A stretch of DNA of 9,538 nucleotides from Cryomorphaceae bacterium (lineage in GTDB: Bacteria; Bacteroidota; Bacteroidia; Flavobacteriales; Schleiferiaceae): positions 6,171 to 15,708 of the forward strand of contig DNWN01000153.1 of NCBI GenBank assembly GCA_003507115.1. Direction: 5' to 3'. The notes below the pieces were generated by a model. The model ran no database searches. It was not told the origin of the DNA and saw only the letters and a list, made by a program, of their open reading frames with translations. Below are positions 1 through 6,739 of this stretch, in pieces (position 1 is the stretch's first letter; every line of letters begins with the position of its first letter). The position numbers and the translations under genes were made by a program.

Positions 1-203
1 ACGGCGATCAGGGGGGCGTGCTTCCGATGCGAAAGGTGGTGAATGATCTTGGGAATCGCCTCCTTGCCCACGCCGCTTTCCCCCGTGACGAGCACGGAAA
101 TATCGGTGGGGGCCACTTGGATGGCCTTGAAAATCGCTCGATCTAGCGCGGCATTGCTTCCAATAATGCCAAAGCGCTGCTTGACTTCTTGTATGCTACT
201 CAT
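1..203 (-). CDS. Sigma-54 dependent AAA+ transcriptional regulator (N-terminal part, runs off left edge)
   Basis: Only the first 67 codons are present, starting at the ATG at 203..201. The protein begins MSSIQEVKQRFGIIG, followed by a segment ending in VLVTGESGVGKE, which is a Walker A motif of the GExGxGKE type found in sigma-54 activators, and then IPKIIHHLSHRK. The AAA+ domain begins almost at the N-terminus, so no receiver or sensor domain precedes it. This is the usual form of the regulator that sits beside miaB in Bacteroidota. Proteins of this family hydrolyse ATP to remodel RNA polymerase-sigma54 at promoters; a C-terminal helix-turn-helix is expected outside the window but cannot be seen. 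The start codon overlaps the stop of the upstream small secreted-protein gene as ATGA, so translation is probably coupled. Family assignment is firm; target genes are unknown. Confidence 0.9.
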   Translation of the reverse strand, partial: MSSIQEVKQRFGIIGSNAALDRAIFKAIQVAPTDISVLVTGESGVGKEAIPKIIHHLSHRKHAPLIA

Positions 204-613
204 GGCTTGGTCGTTTCATTCAACGGAACCGAAAGCGTTAAAGGCTCCCGGGTCGAAATACGGTTCGCGGTCGTCCGATTGACGACAAAATTCCCGCTCG
301 CTTCAATCTCTAAACGCGCCGCTTGGGGCAGAGGTTTAGAAAACTGGATGTCCATCGTTCGGCCCGTCCAGACCGAATTCCAAATTTCCTTGCCCGCCCG
401 GTCAAAGACCCGAACCGTAAAGCCTACGGTCAAATTCTGGATGCACTGGTCTTCCTTGGCAATGCAGAGCGACAATGCCCCATCGGCACGAACGCTTTCA
501 TCCAAGAGCAAAAAGGCCAAATCCCGGTCTTCCCAGGTGCCATCCGGCAAACGGGTTTGGGCCGCGGACGCCCATCCACCCAAGAGGCAGAGTGTTAGAA
601 TCAACTGTTTCAT
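200..613 (-). CDS. Small secreted protein of unknown function between miaB and the sigma-54 regulator
   Basis: I do not recognise this 137-residue protein. It opens with a clear Sec signal peptide: K2, a hydrophobic stretch at residues 4-14, and an ASA/A cleavage region around residues 15-18. The cysteine at residue 9 lies too early to be a lipobox, so it is probably not a lipoprotein. The mature part of about 120 residues has two cysteines, C50 and C57, spaced as a plausible disulfide. Alternating hydrophobic stretches such as LTVGFTVRVFDRAG and RLEIEASGNFVVN suggest a small beta-sandwich. Its ATG overlaps the miaB stop and its own stop overlaps the regulator start, both as ATGA, which supports it being a real translated gene. 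It would act in the periplasm or outside the cell, in contrast to its two cytoplasmic neighbours. No function is inferred. Confidence 0.8.
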   Translation of the reverse strand: MKQLILTLCLLGGWASAAQTRLPDGTWEDRDLAFLLLDESVRADGALSLCIAKEDQCIQNLTVGFTVRVFDRAGKEIWNSVWTGRTMDIQFSKPLPQAARLEIEASGNFVVNRTTANRISTREPLTLSVPLNETTKP

Positions 614-2064
614 CGCACAAGGTCTACAGCCTGTCCAATCAAGGTGGCCGGGGTGGAACGATCAATTTTGACGCGAACAAGGTCGCCGGGCTGGTAGTCC
701 TCCCGCGGGAACACGACCACCGTATTATAGGTGCTGCGGCCATAGAGATCTGCTTCAGACCGCTTGGAGCGCCCTTCGACCAGAACTTCTACGGTCTGAC
801 CGACATAGGTCGCAAGCCGCTCCGCACTGTGCACTTGCTGCTTGGCAATGATTTCGGCCAATCGGCGCTTCTTGACCTCCAAGGGGATGTCGTCCTCCAT
901 TTTGCGGGCCGCGAAGGTGTTGGGGCGTTCCGAATAGAAGAACATGTAGCCAAAATCATACTTCACATGGTCCATCAGACTCAGTGTTTCCGCATGGTCT
1001 TCTTCGGTTTCGGTCGGAAATCCCGAAATCATGTCATGCGACAAACCACAACCGGGAATGATGCGCTGAATGCGATCAATCAAGGCGATGTACTCCTCGC
1101 GGTTGTGTCCACGGTTCATGGCCTTGAGAATACGTGAACTCCCACTCTGCACCGGCAGGTGGATGTACTTGCAAATATTCTCGTGCGCAGCAATCGCATG
1201 CAGCACGTCGTCCTTCATGTCCTGGGGGTTGGAGGTCGAGAATCGGATGCGCATGTTCGGCACGGCTTTGGCCACTAAATGCAGCAAGTCGGCAAAATGC
1301 ACCGCCGTCGACTGCGCCATAGCACTGGCCTTTTCAAAATCTTTTTTCAAGCCACCGCCATACCAGAGGTAGCTGTCCACATTTTGGCCCAGTAAGGTGA
1401 CTTCCTTGTAGCCCTGCTCCCAAAGCTGTGTGCACTCTTCAATAATGGTCTGGGGATTGCGACTGCGCTCTCGGCCCCGAGTGAAGGGCACCACACAGAA
1501 TGTGCACATGTTGTCGCAGCCCCGGGTGATGGAGACAAAGGCCGTTACGCCGTTGCCACCCAACCGAACCGGCTCAATGTCGTGGTAGGTTTCTTCTTTC
1601 GATAGGAGGACATTCACCGCTTTACGGCCGCCATCCATCTCCTCGAGGAGATTGGGCAAGTCGCGGTAGGCATCGGGGCCCACCACCAAATCCACCAACT
1701 TTTCTTCTTGGAAAAATTTTTCTTTCACGCGCTCCGCCATGCAACCGAGTACCCCAATGCGCAGTTCGGGTTTTTCTTTTTTCAGCGTATTGAATTGGTC
1801 CAAGCGTGTGCGGACCGTTTGCTCCGCTTTTTCACGGATGGAGCAGGTATTGAGCAGGACCAAATCCGCCTCTTCGATGGATGTCGTAGTCTCGTAGCCC
1901 TCTTTTTGCAAGATGGAGGCGACGATTTCACTGTCCGAAAAGTTCATCTGGCACCCATAGGATTCCATGTACAATTTCTTGCCAGTGCCCATCCCTTCTA
2001 ACACCAAGGCTTCGCCTTGACGAGCTTCCTCCAACAATTCGCGCTCTACGCCGTTCTTTTCCAT
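610..2064 (-). CDS. miaB: tRNA-2-methylthio-N6-dimethylallyladenosine synthase MiaB
   Basis: This radical-SAM methylthiotransferase adds the 2-methylthio group to i6A at position 37 of tRNAs reading UNN codons. The 484-residue length is normal for the family. The N-terminal UPF0004 domain carries the auxiliary-cluster cysteines C38 (ESYGCQMNFSDSE), C74 (NTCSIREKA) and C108 (LGCMAER). The radical-SAM CxxxCxxC follows as C183, C187 and C190 in TRGCDNMCTFCVVP. A TRAM domain, which binds tRNA, occupies roughly residues 415-482. The start at 2064 gives the short acidic N-terminal extension usual in Bacteroidota MiaB; a later Met25 is possible but the upstream residues look genuine. It is the first gene of a leftward unit and its TGA overlaps the next ATG as ATGA. 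A TAnnTTTG promoter element ends 5 nt before the start codon, so the transcript may be nearly leaderless. Confidence 0.97.
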   Translation of the reverse strand: MEKNGVERELLEEARQGEALVLEGMGTGKKLYMESYGCQMNFSDSEIVASILQKEGYETTTSIEEADLVLLNTCSIREKAEQTVRTRLDQFNTLKKEKPELRIGVLGCMAERVKEKFFQEEKLVDLVVGPDAYRDLPNLLEEMDGGRKAVNVLLSKEETYHDIEPVRLGGNGVTAFVSITRGCDNMCTFCVVPFTRGRERSRNPQTIIEECTQLWEQGYKEVTLLGQNVDSYLWYGGGLKKDFEKASAMAQSTAVHFADLLHLVAKAVPNMRIRFSTSNPQDMKDDVLHAIAAHENICKYIHLPVQSGSSRILKAMNRGHNREEYIALIDRIQRIIPGCGLSHDMISGFPTETEEDHAETLSLMDHVKYDFGYMFFYSERPNTFAARKMEDDIPLEVKKRRLAEIIAKQQVHSAERLATYVGQTVEVLVEGRSKRSEADLYGRSTYNTVVVFPREDYQPGDLVRVKIDRSTPATLIGQAVDLVR

Positions 2065-2069
2065 GAAGG

Positions 2070-2077
2070 CAAAATTA
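2070..2077 (-). promoter_or_regulatory. Bacteroidota-type -7 element (TAnnTTTG) for miaB
   Basis: Read on the minus strand, this is TAATTTTG, a full match to the TAnnTTTG consensus of Bacteroidota primary-sigma promoters. A TTTG that could serve as the -33 box lies at 2104..2101, 23 nt upstream, at the long end of the usual spacing. Only 5 nt separate the element from the miaB ATG, so transcription would begin at or within a few bases of the start codon. The consensus is established knowledge; its use here is inferred from sequence alone. Confidence 0.55.
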
Positions 2078-2090
2078 CGGACTACGTCCG
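2078..2090. promoter_or_regulatory. 13-bp perfect dyad, candidate operator, miaB-proximal
   Basis: The sequence reads CGGAC TAC GTCCG: two perfect 5-bp inverted arms around a 3-bp spacer. It lies between the candidate -33 and -7 boxes of the miaB promoter, directly abutting the -7 element, where a bound protein would block polymerase. It could also form a small hairpin in a rightward read-through transcript. Five-bp arms can arise by chance, so this is only a candidate. Confidence 0.35.
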
Positions 2091-2093
2091 AAG

Positions 2094-2115
2094 TTTATGA
2101 CAAAATGTCAGTAAA
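2094..2115. promoter_or_regulatory. AT-rich dyad with TGACA/TGTCA core, candidate operator
   Basis: The core at 2098-2110 is TGACA AAA TGTCA, a perfect 5-3-5 inverted repeat. The flanks TTTA (2094-2097) and TAAA (2112-2115) extend the symmetry if a single G at 2111 is bulged. The site covers the candidate -33 TTTG of miaB and lies about 60 bp upstream of the topA start. Its centre (2104) is 20 bp, about two helical turns, from the centre of the neighbouring dyad (2084). A dimeric regulator site is possible, but no family can be named. Confidence 0.4.
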
Positions 2116-2127
2116 CGATTTCTGCCG

Positions 2128-2155
2128 ATTGTATAAAAATGTGGCCTTTACTTTG
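2128..2155 (+). promoter_or_regulatory. Possible weak topA promoter
   Basis: TTACTTTG at 2148-2155 matches TAnnTTTG at five of its six fixed positions. ATTG at 2128-2131 could be an imperfect -33 box with a 16-nt spacer. If used, transcription would start near 2160 and leave a short leader of about 15 nt before the topA ATG at 2176. It would also place the upstream in-frame ATG at 2155 outside the message. The match is imperfect and the spacing slightly short. Confidence 0.35.
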
Positions 2156-2175
2156 TGCGCTCTAAACCAAACCTC

Positions 2176-4518
2176 ATGGCAAAAAATCTGGTCATCGTCG
2201 AGTCCCCCGCAAAAGCCAAGACTATTGAAAAGTTTTTGGGGCCCGACTTTAAAGTAGAATCCAGCTTTGGCCATATCCGCGATTTGCCCAACCGCGACCT
2301 GGGCGTCGACCTCGAAAAAGACTTCGCTCCCCGCTATGCCGTCAGCGACGACAAAAAAGAAGTAGTTAAAAAACTCAAGAAGCTCGCCAAGGAATCCGAG
2401 ACCGTGTGGCTCGCATCCGATGAGGACCGCGAAGGAGAAGCCATTGCCTGGCATTTGGCCGAAGCGCTGGAACTCGATGCGTTGAAAACCAACCGCATCG
2501 TGTTTCACGAAATCACGAAGACGGCCATCCTTAAGGCCATCGATCAACCTCGCCGCATCGACATGGACTTGGTCAATGCCCAGCAAGCGCGCCGAGTACT
2601 CGACCGCATCGTCGGCTTTGAGCTTTCGCCCGTTTTGTGGAAAAAAGTCAAGCGGGGACTGAGCGCCGGCCGTGTGCAGTCGGTGGCTGTTCGCCTCATT
2701 GTGGAGCGGGAACGTGAAATCCAAGCCTTTGAATCTCAAAGCGATTTCCGCATTCATGGCCAATTCGCCAACCCTGCCGGGGCCGCCTTCACCGCCGAAA
2801 TGCCCCAAGGGATTGGAGCGCGAAATGAAGTGGAGCAGACGCTCGCGAGCCTCGGAAACGCCCCTTTCCACGTGGCCAGCCTCGAGAAAAAAGCAGCGAG
2901 CCGCCGTCCCGCTGCGCCATTCACCACCTCCACCCTCCAGCAAGAGGCCTCTCGGAAGTTGGGCTATTCGGTCAACCGCACGATGTCCCTCGCCCAGGGA
3001 TTGTACGAAAACGGTCTCATCACCTACATGCGTACCGATTCGGTCAACCTGAGCGAAGATGCCTTGGCCGCGGCCCAAGACAGCATCACGGCCCAATACG
3101 GAAGCCAATACGTGCAAATTCGCCGGTACAGCACGAAAGCCAAAGGCGCTCAGGAAGCGCACGAAGCCATCCGCCCAACCAATCTGAACGTGACCACGGC
3201 CGGACTGGATCCGGGCCAGAAGAAATTGTATGAGCTGATCTGGAAGCGCACCATGGCCTCCCAAATGGCCGATGCCAAACTGGAGCGCACCACGGCCCAA
3301 ATCGACAACACCGCCGGTCTGCGCTTTGTCGCGAAAGGCGAAATGATTGCCTTTGACGGCTTCCTCAAAGTCTACCGTGAAGGCGTAGACGAGGAAGAAG
3401 AGGATGCAGGGTTGTTGCCCACTTTGGCAGAAGGGGACGCCATTCAGCTGCTTCGCGCCACGGCCCAACAGCGTTTTACCCGCCCTCCCGGCCGCTTCAC
3501 CGAAGCCACGCTGGTCAAGGCATTGGAAGAACTCGGCATTGGCCGACCTTCTACCTACGCCCCGACGATTACCACTGTTCAAAAGCGGGGGTACGTCCAA
3601 AAAGGCGTCAACGAAGGTGTCGAGCGGGCCTATGCCGTCGGCACGTTCCAACAGGGCGCATGGACCTGGGAGGACAAAACCGAAAAGACGGGTTCAGACA
3701 AGGGCCGCATGGTCCCGACCGATATGGGCAACATCGTCACGGACTTTTTGAATGAGCACTTCACCACCGTCATGGACTACCAGTTCACGGCCAAAATGGA
3801 GAATGATTTCGACTTAGTCGCCGATGGCAAAGTCTCCTGGACGGAAGTCTTGGCCGATTTTTACCGAGGCTTTAGTGGATTGATTTCAAAATCGAGCGAC
3901 GCCGACCGGGCCAGTGGCCAACGCCTATTGGGCACGGAACCTAAATCAGGTAAACCGGTCTATGCCCGCATCGCCCGATTTGGGGCCGTCGTGCAGGTGG
4001 GCGAAACCACCGACGAAGAGAAACCTCGTTTTGCAGGAATTCCCGAAGGCATGTCGGTCGAAACCATCACCTTGGAGGATGCGCTCCCCCTACTGAGTCT
4101 CCCCCGAACCCTCGGCACCTTCGAAGGGCAACCCTTGAAGACCAGCATTGGCCGTTTTGGTCCCTACGTGCAAGTGGGAAAAACCTTTGTCAGCCTGCCC
4201 GAAGAGATGAGCCCATATTCCATCACGGAAGCCGAGGCCATCGTGTTGATTCGTGAGAAAGCTAAAGCCACGGCGGCCTCCCAGTTGGCCAGCTTCGAGG
4301 GGCCGGAAGGAACGATTGTGGTGACGCAAGGACGATACGGCCCCTACATGAAATACAACGGCGCCAACTATCCGATTCCCAAGACGACGGAGGTCTCCAC
4401 TCTGACCACAGAAATAGCTCTGGAGCTGATCGCGGCCGCAGGTGACCGAAAGCCATCGGGCCGCGGACGCAAGCCAGCTGGCCGTAAACCCGCAGCAAGC
4501 AAGGGAAAAAAGAAGTAA
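2176..4518 (+). CDS. topA: DNA topoisomerase I (type IA)
   Basis: This enzyme relaxes negative supercoils by passing DNA through a transient single-strand break. The chosen start at 2176 gives MAKNLVIVESPAKAKTIEKF, the canonical N-terminus; an in-frame ATG at 2155 would add seven unrelated residues. The product is then 780 residues. The TOPRIM domain shows E9 and the acidic triad D82, D84, E86 in SDEDREGEAIAWH. LSAGRVQSVA lies at about 162-171, and the catalytic tyrosine is Y284 in GLITYMRTDS. Instead of zinc fingers the C-terminus carries three topoisomerase I C-terminal repeats, with ARFGAVVQ, GRFGPYVQ and GRYGPYMK near residues 600, 659 and 719, about 60 residues apart. I see no cysteine anywhere in the protein. 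A Lys/Arg-rich tail of about 25 residues ends it and probably aids DNA binding. Only 3 nt separate its stop from the next gene. Confidence 0.97.
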   Translation: MAKNLVIVESPAKAKTIEKFLGPDFKVESSFGHIRDLPNRDLGVDLEKDFAPRYAVSDDKKEVVKKLKKLAKESETVWLASDEDREGEAIAWHLAEALELDALKTNRIVFHEITKTAILKAIDQPRRIDMDLVNAQQARRVLDRIVGFELSPVLWKKVKRGLSAGRVQSVAVRLIVEREREIQAFESQSDFRIHGQFANPAGAAFTAEMPQGIGARNEVEQTLASLGNAPFHVASLEKKAASRRPAAPFTTSTLQQEASRKLGYSVNRTMSLAQGLYENGLITYMRTDSVNLSEDALAAAQDSITAQYGSQYVQIRRYSTKAKGAQEAHEAIRPTNLNVTTAGLDPGQKKLYELIWKRTMASQMADAKLERTTAQIDNTAGLRFVAKGEMIAFDGFLKVYREGVDEEEEDAGLLPTLAEGDAIQLLRATAQQRFTRPPGRFTEATLVKALEELGIGRPSTYAPTITTVQKRGYVQKGVNEGVERAYAVGTFQQGAWTWEDKTEKTGSDKGRMVPTDMGNIVTDFLNEHFTTVMDYQFTAKMENDFDLVADGKVSWTEVLADFYRGFSGLISKSSDADRASGQRLLGTEPKSGKPVYARIARFGAVVQVGETTDEEKPRFAGIPEGMSVETITLEDALPLLSLPRTLGTFEGQPLKTSIGRFGPYVQVGKTFVSLPEEMSPYSITEAEAIVLIREKAKATAASQLASFEGPEGTIVVTQGRYGPYMKYNGANYPIPKTTEVSTLTTEIALELIAAAGDRKPSGRGRKPAGRKPAASKGKKK

Positions 4519-4521
4519 GCC

Positions 4522-5676
4522 ATGTGGGAAAACGCCCTCCAACCGATACCCCAAGAATGGCTTGAAGATGCCAAACCAGGCACCTTAGGCACTACGTTGG
4601 TTATTCATACAGAGGAAGCGGGATTCCCTGATCTGCGTGAGGTCCGTATCGCCTTCCTGGGGGTCCCCGAGGATCGCGGCAGTTCAGACCAACGGGGAAC
4701 GCGAGATGCCTCACGGGCGGTTCGCAAAGAACTTTACTCACTCTTCCCGGGATCTTGGGATTTCAACGTAGCCGACCTCGGTGATATCTTGCCTGGGCGC
4801 GACACGATTGATAGTATGGCCGCTTTGGAGGAACTCTGTGTAGAAATCCTTCGATGCAATTGCATCCCCTTTGTTTTAGGCGGGAGTTCGGACCTGAGCC
4901 TCTCCCTCTACCGCGCCTATAGCCACCTGGAGCAGCTCGTCAACGTTGGCATTGCTCATAGCCGAATTGCCTTAGGGCATGACGGAGAGTCGCTCTCAGA
5001 CCAAAATGTCATCAGCCATATGCTCACAGCGAAACCGTATTCGCTGTACAATTTGGCCCATATAGGACACCAGGCCTATTACGTAGCCCCAGAAGTTCTG
5101 GACCTCTTCGAAAAAATGCATTTCCACACCCACCGGTTGGGAGAAATACGAGGGCAGGTGCAGGAAATCGAACCCTTAGTGCGCGATACCGACCTCATGA
5201 TTTTCAATAATCATGTCGTCCGCATGGCCGATGCTCCGGGACAATCCAATCCCTCCCCGAATGGGCTGACAGCGGAAGAACTCTGTGCCGCGATGCGCTA
5301 TGCCGGCATGTCGGATAAGCTCACCTCCGTGGGGTACTTTGACTACAATCCTCAGTTGGACCCCACAGGCCAAAACGCCCAACTTATTGCCCAAGCGTTT
5401 TGGTATTTCTTGGAGGGCGTCCAATGGCGTAAAGGAGACTACCCCCTTCGGCCCAAAACGGATTACACGCGCTTCACCGTTCTGATCGAATCCCAAAGCC
5501 AAGAATTGATTTTCTACAAATCTCCCTTCAGCGGACGCTGGTGGATGGAAGTCCCTGCACATCCCGGCCAAGATGCACGCCAGCATCTAATGCCCTGCTC
5601 CCTAAGGGATTATGAACTTGCGCAACAAGGTGAGATCCCCGATCGTTGGTGGAAGGCCGTGCACAAATCGCTTTGA
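4522..5676 (+). CDS. Arginase/formimidoylglutamase-fold protein, probably catalytically inactive
   Basis: A 384-residue protein of the ureohydrolase (arginase) fold, of the type often labelled formimidoylglutamase upstream of gldK in Bacteroidota. Fold landmarks are VRIAFLGVPEDRGSSDQRG (residues 41-59), a FVLGGSSDLSLSLYRAY segment (117-133) and SDKLTSVGYFDYNP (264-277). Every position expected to bind the Mn2+ pair looks substituted: the GGxH histidine is S123, the DAHxD motif reads AHSRI at 145-149, and the DxD pair reads FNN at 228-230. Hydrolysis of a guanidino or formimino substrate is therefore unlikely, and a structural, ligand-binding or regulatory role is more plausible. A C-terminal extension (about 301-384) contains two RWW motifs (339-341 and 375-377), which ordinary arginases lack. 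There is no signal peptide, so it is cytoplasmic. It starts 3 nt after topA, implying co-transcription, and precedes the type IX genes. Confidence 0.85.
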   Translation: MWENALQPIPQEWLEDAKPGTLGTTLVIHTEEAGFPDLREVRIAFLGVPEDRGSSDQRGTRDASRAVRKELYSLFPGSWDFNVADLGDILPGRDTIDSMAALEELCVEILRCNCIPFVLGGSSDLSLSLYRAYSHLEQLVNVGIAHSRIALGHDGESLSDQNVISHMLTAKPYSLYNLAHIGHQAYYVAPEVLDLFEKMHFHTHRLGEIRGQVQEIEPLVRDTDLMIFNNHVVRMADAPGQSNPSPNGLTAEELCAAMRYAGMSDKLTSVGYFDYNPQLDPTGQNAQLIAQAFWYFLEGVQWRKGDYPLRPKTDYTRFTVLIESQSQELIFYKSPFSGRWWMEVPAHPGQDARQHLMPCSLRDYELAQQGEIPDRWWKAVHKSL

Positions 5677-5707
5677 GCCAAGAGGAAATGCGATATAGTT
5701 TTTTGCA

Positions 5708-5743
5708 AATCCACCAAAGGATGGAGGATTATTTCTATTTTTA
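5708..5743 (+). terminator. Weak hairpin with T-rich tail in the arginase-like/porP gap
   Basis: The 85-bp gap 5677-5761 holds AATCC (5708-5712) and GGATT (5726-5730) as inverted arms, with CC/GG inside the loop able to add pairs. A T-rich run, ATTTCTATTTTTA, follows. This could be a leaky intrinsic terminator or attenuator ending the topA unit. The stem is short and GC-poor, so it is tentative. The same gap has TTTG at 5702-5705 within the palindrome TTTGCAAA, and TATTTTTA at 5736-5743 resembling a degenerate -7 box, but their 30-nt spacing is too long for a convincing promoter. Confidence 0.25.
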
Positions 5744-5761
5744 GGCCTCAAACTGCCCTGC

Positions 5762-6706
5762 ATGAATCTACGTTTTTTCCTTTCATCTGTCCTCCTCACT
5801 GGTCTATCTAGTGTGGCTTTGGCTCAGCAGGACGTTCAGTTCACGCAGTACTACCACAATACCATTGGCTTTAACCCTGGCGTAGCGGGCAGCAATGATG
5901 CCATTTGCCTGAACATTGGGAATCGTTCTCAATGGGTAGGTTTTGACAATGCCCCGACCACGCAAAATATCAATGCAGACATTCCCTTGAGCATCCTGCA
6001 CGGCGGGCTCTTGGTCAACATTGTAAACGATCAAATTGGCTTCTTCCAAGATATCTCTGCCGCCATCGGCTACGCCTACCAACTGGACTTGGGCCCCGGA
6101 ACACTCGGCTTGGGACTGTCTGTTGACTTCCGCAACAAAAACGTAAAAACCGCCCAGTGGATTTATCCCGACGGAACCGCGGGATCCAATGATCCGACCA
6201 TCTTGCGTCCCAACACGTCCGCCATGACACCCGAACTCAACTTTGGTGCGTATTACACCACCGATTTGTTCTACGCCGGACTCTCTACGAGCCGTATGCT
6301 TCAAAGTGAAGCCAATTTTGGGGGCACGGCACGGTATAAAAGCAAGCTGCACTATTACCTCACTGGAGGGTATCATTTGCCTCTTCCCGACTATCAATTG
6401 GTTTTGACGCCAAGTGTTTTAATAAAATCTGACCTGAATTCTAACCTCGCTGTGGACCTCAATGTCAATGCCTTGTTCCAAGACAAATTGTACGGCGGCT
6501 TGGGCTACAGAAATCAAGATGCCCTGAGCTTAATGGCTGGATATCAAATACTTCCATCCTTGCGATTGGCCTACTCCTATGACATCACGACGTCCGCACT
6601 CAGCGGCTACAGCGGTGGAAGTCATGAGATTTTTCTCAACTATTGTTTCAACATTGAGATCCCTGAACCGGTCCCAGGAAGCTATAGAAACGTGAGATTT
6701 TTGTAA
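5762..6706 (+). CDS. Type IX secretion system outer-membrane protein, PorP/SprF family
   Basis: The 314-residue product has a Sec signal peptide cut after ALA at residue 21. The mature protein begins QQDVQFTQYYHNTIGFNPG, the family signature (QFTQY...NP..AG), followed by RSQWVGFDNAP. The remainder is a run of amphipathic strands rich in Tyr, Gly and Asn, for example LNFGAYYTTDLFYAGLS and QDKLYGGLGYRNQDALSL, as expected of an outer-membrane beta-barrel of normal family length. PorP of Porphyromonas and SprF of Flavobacterium johnsoniae are type IX components; SprF-like paralogues are partners for individual large adhesins such as SprB. Position directly before gldK supports a core or cargo-assembly role here. 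gldK starts 33 nt downstream with no clear promoter between, so they are probably co-transcribed. PorP and SprF cannot be distinguished from sequence alone. Confidence 0.93.
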   Translation: MNLRFFLSSVLLTGLSSVALAQQDVQFTQYYHNTIGFNPGVAGSNDAICLNIGNRSQWVGFDNAPTTQNINADIPLSILHGGLLVNIVNDQIGFFQDISAAIGYAYQLDLGPGTLGLGLSVDFRNKNVKTAQWIYPDGTAGSNDPTILRPNTSAMTPELNFGAYYTTDLFYAGLSTSRMLQSEANFGGTARYKSKLHYYLTGGYHLPLPDYQLVLTPSVLIKSDLNSNLAVDLNVNALFQDKLYGGLGYRNQDALSLMAGYQILPSLRLAYSYDITTSALSGYSGGSHEIFLNYCFNIEIPEPVPGSYRNVRFL

Positions 6707-6739
6707 TATCGCACTCTTATATGCGTTAAGCAATTACCT

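Noticed and set aside
475..1137. A 220-codon plus-strand frame opposite the end of miaB and the start of the small secreted-protein gene
   Set aside because: It covers parts of two genes that have strong support (MiaB motifs, signal peptide, ATGA junctions) and encodes nothing recognisable.
2155..2175. Upstream in-frame ATG as the topA start
   Set aside because: The added residues are not part of the TopA family, the 2176 start gives the canonical N-terminus, and a possible -7 element overlaps 2155.
2095..3651. A 518-codon open frame on the minus strand opposite topA
   Set aside because: It is antisense to a certain topA gene, matches no family I know and has a composition rich in Phe, Gly and Arg typical of a mirrored GC-rich coding frame. 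Codon bias explains the lack of stops.
4522..5676. Functional formimidoylglutamase (hutG)
   Set aside because: The metal-ligand residues are substituted and no other histidine-degradation gene is nearby, so the enzyme name and symbol were withheld.
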